A stretch of 64,000 bases of DNA from Ectocarpus siliculosus. Lineage: Eukaryota > Sar > Phaeophyceae > Ectocarpales > Ectocarpaceae. The notes below the pieces were generated by a model. That model did no database searches, was not told the origin of the DNA, and saw only the letters and a list, made by a program, of their open reading frames with translations. A program made the translations under genes and the position numbers. This document shows, in pieces, positions 21,553 to 31,800 of this stretch. The stretch spans positions 8,784,813 to 8,848,812 of the forward strand of contig FN649727.1 in the NCBI GenBank assembly GCA_000310025.1, written 5' to 3'. Position 1 is the first letter of the stretch. Each line of letters starts with the position of its first letter.

Positions 21553-24500
21553 CCTATGTCTTTCTGTCTCCCTCTCGCTGTCAACATTCGGTGTTGCTCA
21601 CCCGGACGTGTGTGGCGCTTGTGTGCAGTCGCCAGGCCGAAGCCAGGCTCCACTCTGCCCGCTTGATACGCCAAAGCAGGTGGAAGAATCTTGGGTACTC
21701 GACTAGCACCTGAGGCACGAGACATCAGACACCGGGGATGGCCATTTGGAAATAGGCACGAGAAATGTGTCATGTCGTTAGAATACCCTCATGATCGACA
21801 TCGTCATCGGTCACACCGAAGCATCACCGACAACGTTGCCATCATGTCGACCTTGACTTCCATGGCAATACAACGTCAAGTTAAACATCCTGTTAACAGC
21901 AGTACGTTGCTGCAACAGCATGCACAACGCTTATTCGGCCCAAACACACCCTGACAAAAACATTCCCGAGGCGCAATTCATCAGAAAAACGGCAAAAAGG
22001 CCCCCAAAACACCCGCACTTCATCTCTTTGCGAGAACGGTGACCGTCCAACGCTTGTGACGACACCGAGAAGTGGTAGATGTTAACCTTGTAAAGGCTAT
22101 GGGACTCCCGCTGGGCTCCAAGAAGAGCGTTTCCTGGCAAGTCCAATTCATGCAATGATTGGGAAAAAAATAAACTTGTCAATACACGGCGTACTACTTG
22201 TACTGTATCATCACGGAGGTAGCACATTTACACTGTAAAATTCCGGGAGGTGCACACCTGCCGAGGCAAGGGGAAAACCACCCCTCAAAAGGTGCTTACC
22301 TCTTCCGTAACCACGGTCGAGACGGGAGCGCCTACATCGTACTTGAGCGAAAAAACATCCCATCCCCTGAGCGATGGAGAGGCAGGCATTGCCACACGAA
22401 CGAAGTCGTAACCCTAGGTTAAGGGGGGCCGAAGACAGGGGTAGTCGCGAAACAGTCATGACAAGGTGGTCATCAACGCCAAGAGATCCGTGATATGGGC
22501 TGTGTGTCACCCTAGTACTTGATCTGAGAGTGAATCTAGGCTCATGTTGACGCGGAAACAAACTTCTTCCACCGGGTGTGGTGTTACTGTTTGTGGTGCG
22601 TACTATCTCATGCGGGTGCGTCATCAGGCTCGCTGCGGGTTGGCTAATAAGGAGGACGTGGCGTTGGTCAAGTATTGGTAATACTTCGATAATAGTAGGG
22701 AGATGCAGCCGTCGCTAACCCAAGATACTGGGGTACAGTATGACGCACATTGAATCTACTCGAAGATCGCCTCCCGTCGAACCCAACCCAGAGAAAAGAA
22801 GCAATTAGCAACCAATAGTTCTCTTTATTCCTTACATCGCCCCCGGTGTCAAGTGTTGCAGTATTTAACCGTCGAGATCTTGACTCCGATCCTAATAGCA
22901 ACGTCTCCCGCTTCGTCCTGCAGGATGGCGCTGGTCTTGATCACGCCCTCGACTATCCCCATGACGTTGTGCCGGCAGATCACCGTGGCCTTCTTGTCAA
23001 GCTCTGGACCGAGCACTTCAATGAGGGTGAGCATGAGATCTCCCTGACATGACCAAGGCGGTTACGTTGTTGCCGAAGAAAGGTTAGACTGAAGCATGTG
23101 AAGGTGGGGTCAAGGTAGCGATTATCATCCAGCACCGCTTCGGAGGCAGCACCAACAATCAGCAGACATCACAAAGACCGAACTAGTACAGTAGCCAGCA
23201 TCAGCGTGATAGACAGGGTCATCATTGTACGTCACCAGGAAAAAGGTAAGAGGGGGCAGCATCGCAACCGTAGAGGACGCGGGTTCGAATCTCGGAGGCG
23301 CCACCAGACCTGGGATCTGTTCAAAACAAACATACAGCTAGGAACGGAGAAAGTCTGCTTCGCGGAACCTCAACAGTCGATTTTACGGTCGGCGCAGGAA
23401 AGGGACCGCTCCATCCATCCTTCTAGCCATAACAAAAAGATCGCACACACCGGAAGAGGTCTGTTGAGGTGGCATGTGTCCGCTGTCCGCTACCGCACGT
23501 TGGTCAGTGAATCTCACCTGTCCGTGGAGCAGGAACTTCTTGAGGACTCGAAGGTGCGACTTTAGCCGGTAGGGCCCGAGCATGAGGTGCACGAGCCTGG
23601 ATTTGGTCAAGGCGGAGCAAGACTCCACCACAGCCCTGAGGGATGTCGTGTTCCCGTATTCCAGCGTTGTGGCCTGGGCCGCTGCCTGCGTTCGGAGATT
23701 TCGGAGATTTGTGGGGGCTCTTGGTTAGACATGTGAGAGGTGTGAGTGGGCTGATGGAGATGCTCTACAAGTTGCTGAACGCCAGGCGGATAGGAAAATG
23801 TTGGAAAGTGATCGATCGCTATATTTCCTTTCGATGGACTCACATGATCCTTGATTCGACTGGCCCGGAAACTAAACATGCAGCTTCTTTCCTGGCGTGT
23901 GCTCTAAATAAAAAGCAAAACCCTTGTGGTGAAGAGACCAGATGGAAACCTAGCAGGCAATACTGATGTACCCATGATAGCTTCTCATTTATGGAGTCGC
24001 AATTGGGGTTCGCAAAGGCAAGCAGTTGAGTGGAAAACCACTTCACATGTACATGTACACAAGCGCAGCAAAGTGACATCTTACATAGATGCGTCCAACC
24101 AGCATCAAACTAGGCCGCAGCATCAACCAAAACTTCTTCAAAGCTTCGACTCGCTCAATAAAACGGCCCGGTCAAGGTCGTACAAGAACCGGAGCAACAT
24201 GCAGTGCATGTGCATGTGCATGCCCACTACAGCCTCCACCAGCAGCCATCATCCCTTGCTGACAGCCGCACCCGTAGCCTCGAGACAGACACCACCAACA
24301 GACAGAGACACCCACACGAAAGCATCACCAGCAGCGCCAGCGAACTCGCCTTGGCCATGGGCCCCGTGATCCACTCCGAGTTCCCGCACAGGTGCCTCAA
24401 GAAGTTGATGGCCTTTCCGATGGTGACAATCTTCACGGCCACCTCTTGCATGGCATAGTGCAACACATGGGGACGTCGAACACAAAAAAAAATCTATACC

Positions 24501-24896
24501 ACGATTGATACAACGTGCAGCACCTGGGCATGATACCGGCGAACTTGACGCTAACCTGGCAATGATATCAGAAACAGAACCACGCGAGTCACAGTGTTCC
24601 ATCATTCTTGGACATGACACGCTCGCGACAGCAACTAAATGAGGAGCAAGAAGGACTACCTCCAACCTCATGCTCGGTTCCTCACCTCTCCATTGGATCC
24701 ATTGGAGGCCTCGCGCGCCACCAACGCTTCGTGTTCCACGAGATACGCCGACCTGTCCCGCGGGGACTTCCGACCCGTCCTGCGGGGACTTCTTCTCCTG
24801 GAACCCCAAGTACTTCTATATAATACCGTATGATGCTCTTCCTCCGTCCAGCCTTGCTCGTTGAGGAAGGCGAAATGTACATTTGGAGATACCTCA

Positions 24897-25866
24897 TATC
24901 TTACGCGTGGTTGTGTTCTCACCACCTTGCCTCGCGACTACGAGACACATTGCCCTCGGAAGGGAGGATGGTCCCTACAGTGTATGTACGACAAAAATAC
25001 AAAAATGCTTGAGAGCATTGTCACGCCCAAGAGTACAGCGCAAAACAAGCGCCTCTCGCAATAAGAGTAGCCAGTAAGAACCCTTGACGGGTCATCATCG
25101 AAAACAACAACGAGCGTTGCAAGAAATGTTCTACACCATAACCAGTCGCCGTGAACGTGAGCCAGATATGTAACGCCAGGTTACACTTGACGCAATTTGC
25201 CAACGCGAGCTTCTCCCCTGTCTTCTTCTTCGCGTCGACAGTGACTGCTGTCGCAGCCAGTTTCTTCCACCTCGTCCTCACACCTGCAACACACGAAGTA
25301 CACATAGCATTCTCAGTTGTATTGTAGTGCCAGGCCTTCGCGCGATCGTCGTGCAATAGCCTTGCCTACAAGACGGCCCCAAGTGTGCACGAACCTTCTC
25401 TCGGACAAATTCCAGATGACTCCGAGTCCCAACCGTGTCCGGGTGGTTCTCACCAAGCTTCTTGGTACGGATCCTGAGGGCCCTCTCCAATAGTGGAAGT
25501 GCCTCCGTGTGCTTCTCCTGCGGACGATTGAGATTGAGACGCAGGGTTGAGAACCAAATTGGGTGTGCAAACGGTTTTACGAAGACTGGGGTAACAACAC
25601 CGATTCGCTCACCACGTGGTACACACAAGCAGTGGTGGGGGAAAAATTGTCCGGCCAAACTGCCACACAATACATACGAAACGGGAGGGATTCAACATGA
25701 ACAACTGCCGGCATCATACTAGTTTCGTGCAAGCCATTGGCAACTGATGTCACCGTTCGATCAGCAAGCCCGCTGGCTTCAATTCACGGTACGACAACGA
25801 AGCGTCTAACCTTCTTGTCCAAAACCGTCTTGAGGACGCCACAAAACAATCCCGGAAAGCTATTTC
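24897..25866 (-). repeat. Diverged third copy of the TPR-gene 3' region
   Basis: This stretch is similar to about 19,315-20,155 and its copy-B counterpart. It covers the terminal TPR exon, the stop exon and the downstream flank. It has an extra segment of roughly 110 bases near 25,580-25,720 and is more diverged than copies A and B are from each other. Here it is the genuine 3' end of the intact NB-ARC-TPR gene. Confidence 0.8.
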
Positions 25867-28800
25867 GGTTCTCACCTGGGCTATCAACAACTCCGCCCAG
25901 TTGTTGAGGTCTGTAGCGACCTCAGGGTGGTCAGGACCGTAAACTTTCTCGTCGATAGCCAGCGAGCGCCTGTACAGAGGCTCAGCCTCGTCATACTTGC
26001 CCTGGAATACAGTCCACGGCGTGGCAGGGTCGTTCTTCAGCACAAGTCGGGTCTAGAACTGCGGAGGATATTGTCTGCTTGAAGCTTCTAGAATACCGTT
26101 TGACTTTCATCTGGCTCATCAACAACCCCGCCCACGTTGTTGGGGTCTGTAGCGACTTCCGGGTGGTCAGGACCGAAACCTTCTCGACGATAGCCAACGA
26201 GCGTTTGAAAAGTGGCTCGGCTTCCTTATACTTCCCCTGGAATACAGTTGACAGCGTGGCAGGGTCGTATTTGTGTACAAGTCGGGTCTAGAACTGCGGA
26301 GGAACATTCACTTCTGGAAGCATCTCGAAGAATCGTTTGGTTCTCACCTGCGCTCTCAACAACCCCGCCCGGTTGTTGAGCGTTCTGGCTAGACTTGGGT
26401 GCTCAGGGCCTAGAGCCTTCTCCTCTATCGCCTGACACCGCTCATACAGTGGCTCAGCTTCCGAGTGTTTGCCCTGGATACAGTGAGGACAGCGTGGTGG
26501 AGTCGTATTTCAGTGAGAAGATCGTAAATGGGATTGTGGAGAAACATTTTCTCAACAACCCCGCCCTGTTGTTGAGCGCTGAAGCATAGTTAGGATGCTG
26601 TTCGCCAACTGTGGCACCTAGGATCTCCAGGACTCGGACATAGAGGGGGTCAGCGTCTTCGTACTTGCCCTACGGAGACGGGGACGCAGTGAGAGCGGTC
26701 AACATTAGTAAAACTAGCAGCGGAGGAACAATTGCTCAACAACCCCGACCCCGCCCTGTTGTTGAGCACTCCCGAAATCTATCGGGTACCACAAGAAACT
26801 TCCTGGAATTTTCTGATGGCTCTCACCTGCGCTCTCAACAACTCCGCCCGGTTGTTGAGTCTCGTGGCAAGATCTGGGTGGTCAGGGCCTAGCGTCTTCT
26901 CCCCAATCTCAATAGCTCGCAGATAGAGAGGGTCGGCTTCGTCGTACTTGCCCTGAAGTACGAGGGAAAAACACGACGGGGGCAACTTTGTCAAAACTAT
27001 GAATGGAGTGTAATGCGGAGGAACAATCGCTCAACAACTACGCCCGGTTGTTGAGCGTTGTGGCTAGACTTGGGTGCTCAGGGCCTAGAGCCTTCTCCTT
27101 TATCGCCTGACACCGCTCATAGAGTGGCTCAGCTTCCGAGTATTTGCCCTGGATGCAGTGAGGACAGCGTGGTGGAGTCATATTTCAGTGAGAAATTCGT
27201 AAATGGGGTTTTGGTGCAAGTGGGATCTAGAACTGCGGATGAACATTATTTTCTAGAACCATCTAGAAGCGTCGTTTGACTCTTACCTGAGCCTGCAACA
27301 ACCCCGCCCGGTTGTTGAACGTTGTGGCCAGACTTGGGTGCTCAGGGCCTAGAGCCTTCTCGTTTATCGCCTGACACCGCTCATAGAGTGACTCAGCTTC
27401 CGAGTGTTTGCCCTGGACGGAGTGAGGACAGCGTGGTGGCGTCGTATTTCAGTGAGAAATCGTAAATGGGATTTTGGTGCAAGTGGGATCTAGAACTGCG
27501 GATGAACATTCTTTTCAAGAACCATCTAGAAGCGTCGTTTGGCTCTTACCTGACTCTCCAACAACCCCGCCCGGTTGTTGAGCACCGTTGCGACGGCAGG
27601 GTGTTCCGGACCCAGGACCTTCTCTCGTATGGCTTGTGACCGCTCATATAGCGGCTCGGCTTCCTCATACTTCCCCTGAAGTACAGTCGACAGCGTGACA
27701 GGGTCGCGTTTTGGTGCAAGTGGGATCTAGAACTGCGGATGAACATTATTTTCTAGAACCATCTAGAAGCGTCGTTTGGCTCTCACCTGACTGTCCAACA
27801 ACACCGCCCGGTTGTTGAGCGCTGTGGCCACGTTCGGGTGCTCAGGACCTAACGCTGTCTCCCAAATCTCGGTCGCCCGCCTGTACAGAGGCTCGGCCTC
27901 GGCGAACTTACCCTGAGACGTGAAGGGCAAGCATGTCAGAAGTGTGGTCAATGCTAGCGGGGATTGACAACGGACTAACAATTGCTCAACAACCCCGCCC
28001 GGTTGTTGAGCGCTGTGGCCACATCAGGGTGCTCAGGACCTAACGCTGTCTCCCAAATCTTGGTCGCCCGCCTGTGCAGAGGCTCGGCCTCGGCGAACTT
28101 ACCCTGAGGGGCGTGAAGGGCAAGCATGTCATAAGTGTGGTCAATGCTAGCGGGGATTGACAACGGACTAACAAATGCTCAACAACCCCGCCCGGTTGTT
28201 GAGCGATACGGCCACATCAGGATGCTCTGGACCTAGCACCTTCTCCCGTACTGCCTGTGACCGCTCATACAGCGGCTCGGCCTCCTCATACTTCCCCTGG
28301 AATGGCGTCGACAGCGTGGGTCTTGTTTTAGCACAAGTGGGATCTAGAACTGCGGAGTAACACCACCTTCTAGAAGAGAATCTAGAAGCAATATTCAATA
28401 TTTGGCTGTCACCTGACTCTTCAACCACTCCGCCCTGTTGTTGAGCACTCCCAAAATCTATTGGGTACCACAAGAAACTTCCTGGAATTTGTGATGGCTC
28501 TCACCTGCGCTCTCAACAACTCCGCCCGGTTGTTGAGCTGCACGGCAACATCTGGATGCTCTGGGCCCAACGCCTTCTCTCCGATAACGATAGCTCTTAC
28601 GTACAACGGTTCCGCGTCGTCATACTTTCCCTGAGATATAAGGGAAAAGAGGGAGGAAGATGTGGTCATCGCTGTGTTGTTGAGCACTCCCGGAATCTAT
28701 CGGGTACCACAAGAAACTTCCTGGAATTTGCTGATGGCTCTCACCTGCGCTCTCAACAACCCCGCCCGGTTGTTGAGCTGCACGGCAACATCTGGATGCT

Positions 28801-31800
28801 CTGGGCCCAACGCCTTCTCTCCGATAACGATAGCTCTTACGTACAACGGTTCCGCGTCGTCATACTTTCCCTGAGATATAAGGGAAAAGAGGGAGGAAGA
28901 TGTGGTCATCGCTGTGTTGTTGAGCACTCCCGGAATCTATCGGGTACCACAAGAAACTTCCTGGAATTTGCTGATGGCTCTCACCTGCGCTCTCAACAAC
29001 CCCGCCCGGTTGTTGAGCGCTGTTGCCACCGCAAGATGATCAGGTCCGTATAATTTCTCGTGGATCGCAAGGGAACGTTCATACAACGGCCCTGCTTCGT
29101 CGTACTTGCCCTAAATCACGAGGGACGAGCGGGATGGGAGGTGTGATTATTGCTAGTTGAGGACACCGCGGAGGAACAAATGCTCTACAACCTCGCCCGG
29201 TTGTTGAGCGACGTAGCCACATGAGGATGCTCCGGACCCAAGACCTTCTCCTGTATGGCCCGTGACCTCTCATAGAGTGGTTCGGCCTCCGCGTACTTGC
29301 TCTGAACGAAAAACAGTGGGTTGTGTTAAGGGCAGTGGTTCACCCAGAAGGGAAAAGAACAAACATGGGTGGACGAATTCTGACCAGTCCTCTGTCAGCA
29401 AGAACGACGGTCACATGCTATCTGGAGAACATGACGCTCCTTCCTCTTCTTCAAAACAAGACGCTCATTCATTTGCCAGTTGGTGGGAGGGGGTAGCGTC
29501 GACGACAATTGAAAGATTGAAACAACTCGCCAACGCTTCGAATAACCTAGAGTTGCGAGCACGTTTGTCATCGAACGCCTTGCGAAAAACAGACGTTTTG
29601 TGTAGACGGAACAATATTTCCAACCGCACCATGTACAGCGACGCTACATCATACATCTCCGGAGGTTTCGCAGATCTGATGGGTGTGATGGACTTGACGC
29701 GCTCTTCCTTCCCTTGCCCATGTCTCACTCTTACAATAATACCAGGGTACACCTCGGTACTAGTTTTGTAGGCGGATTCAGGCGGGGCGGTACTTCAATG
29801 TGGCGGTAGGCGGTATTTCGTTTTCCGGCGGTACCGCCTTTGGTCGGTTCCCGGTACTGCCAATTATGGCGGTACTTCTCTGGCGGTACTGCAAAATGGC
29901 GGTTCTTTTTAGGCAGTTCCCGGTACTTCTTTTTTTGGCGGTACTTCTTCGGCGGTACTGCAATATGGCGGTACTGCAATATAGCGGTACTGCAATATGG
30001 CGGTACTTTTTTGGCGGTAGACGGTGTTTCGTTTTTCAGCGGTACCGCCTTCGGCGGTTCCCGGTACCACCGAATGTGGCGGTAATTACCGCCAGTACCG
30101 GGACCGCCCACCACGGCGGGAAAAAAATGGCGCAAATTTTCCCGAGGTGTACCCTGAATAATACAAGCAATCTTTCAGTCATTCCTGCGTGCAGAAACAC
30201 TCTCCACAAGAGCACGCGAGCGTCATTACGCACTACATGCGCTACACACTTTTCCTCGAATCTCGAAACTCAACCCGCACACATTTGACATCACCATACA
30301 GAACAAAAAACGTAGCGGCGATCGATGAAAGCGGTCGTGCGCGAAGCGCCCTTGTACTACACTAGACAACGAGCACCCTCCGAACAGTGCAGAATTCCCC
30401 CCAAAAAATCTGCCGTACCTGGATGTTGAACAAGAAACCTACAGACCCGTAGGATGTCGCCACGGCTTCCGTCGCCTCACAGGACTCCAACTCCTCGAGG
30501 CTGGCGCGATACGATGCAACCTCCAGCCCAGGGTCCCCCGAGAGCTTCTCCACCGAGCGCCAGAGGGCATCCAAAAAGAAAAGGCCTTGGTCTCCAGTGC
30601 CGTGCTCCGGGTCTCCGTAACTCTCGAGCACGTCCAGTCTCCCGAGGTACTGCGCCTGCAGCGCTGTGGCCTTTTTCACCGTCTCCTCCTCTGCCCTGAT
30701 GCTAGTCTTCGCAAACTCCAGGACCAGGTCGTGCACACGGTACCCACCACCTCCCACAGCGTGTAGAAGGCATTTGCTCACCAGACCCTCAGCGTCGTCT
30801 CGCGTACCCTCAGCGTCCTGCAGATACACGAAACACCGGGAATACATGAACTGGGGGTCAACATGCGGCACACTTCTAAGACCGTAGAAACCAGGGCATT
30901 TTCCACTCCTCTCTGCCGCACAACCCACTAACCGTGCCCGTACATCTACAACAGATGATTTGCAAACCGTTCCAAGACTTCCAACTACCTGGTAAAAGGG
31001 ACGCCCCAACGTACCTCTATCTCCCACAGATTGCGCAGCATCTCGATCGGTGCAAGAGCACCCGCGGCCAACACAGCCATCTTCAGGAACTCTTCTTGCT
31101 TCCGCACTGCCAACGAGTCGAAACTGGTCTCAAGGACCACTTTCATAGACGATGACTGCTCGCCCCGAGCTCGCATTTTCTTGGCCACGTTCTCCAACTC
31201 TTTGGCCAGCTCTTCCCAGGCGACGGCGGTCAAGCCCTTCCCTCTCACGACGGACATGGAACCCGCGATAGCGAGCACCAACGGTAGGTGTCCACAGAGC
31301 GCAACGACCTGGATCGGCGTTCGTCGGGAGTTGAATGCTCCGTCGAGTCAAGCACGATGATGAATGTCTTTGACAGCAGTGCATAACTCTTACATGTACA
31401 CAGGGCGCAACAGCTCTATGGAGGGCCCTTACCACACGGTTAACGCTCCCGACATGTATCGAAACTACAAGTTGAAGCGACTAAACAGAGAAGGCTCTAC
31501 GAGGAGATAGTTAGCGACGACATGGGTTGACCATCTACAAACACAAGTGCACGCACCACTCAACATCAAAGCCGTCATTGGTGTCATGCCTTTTTCGCGA
31601 CACCGGGAACGGAGGGCATGCAATCAGAGCAAACTGAAGCACACCAAACCAACCTCGACGTGCGTTGTTCGTCGCATAAACACCTGTGACACTCAGCATC
31701 ACGCCACCAACCGATGCTAAGCTCAACTCCAGGCAGCACTCGAGCAGACAACCAATGTATGAAACCATGCATCAGCAAAAAAACAAGCACACCCTGATAC

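Larger units (their letters stand above)
20255..24455 (-). pseudogene. TUBGCP3: Fragment of gamma-tubulin complex protein 3 (GCP3/Spc98)
   Basis: GCP3 is part of the gamma-tubulin complex that nucleates microtubules. Minus-strand exons, in order: about 24,365-24,445 (VKIVTIGKAINFLRHLC, compare the GKSINFLHQVC block of animal GCP3); 23,518 to about 23,690 (YRLKSHLRVLKKFLLHGQ); 22,870-23,043 (GDLMLTLIEVLGPELDKKAT, then RHNVMGIVEGVIKTS), in phase with the previous exon so that the junction rebuilds the hallmark GQGD; 21,118-21,206 (LEQALLELKGALHR, weaker); 20,285-20,339 (NYMMFEVLETSW, matching the conserved YYxxFEVLExSW block). The N-terminal part and everything after FEVLE are missing: the fragment is cut by TPR-gene sequence at about 24,890 and at 20,284. 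I did not find the exons between 22,870 and 21,206, nor the one just before 20,339. Probably a non-functional remnant. Confidence 0.75.

Noticed and set aside
21384-21773. Frames full of alternating S/L or R/E residues around the TC and GA tracts (also 44.5-45.3 kb)
   Set aside because: Dinucleotide repeats are open in all frames; no gene is implied.
23236-23310. tRNA or SINE around GGTTCGAATCTC at about 23,283
   Set aside because: Only the B-box is convincing; no A-box at the right spacing and no cloverleaf.
25876-29301. CRISPR-like array of regularly spaced repeats
   Set aside because: The repeats are 126-base coding exons separated by introns with splice sites, in eukaryotic DNA; spacing is uneven and no cas genes exist.
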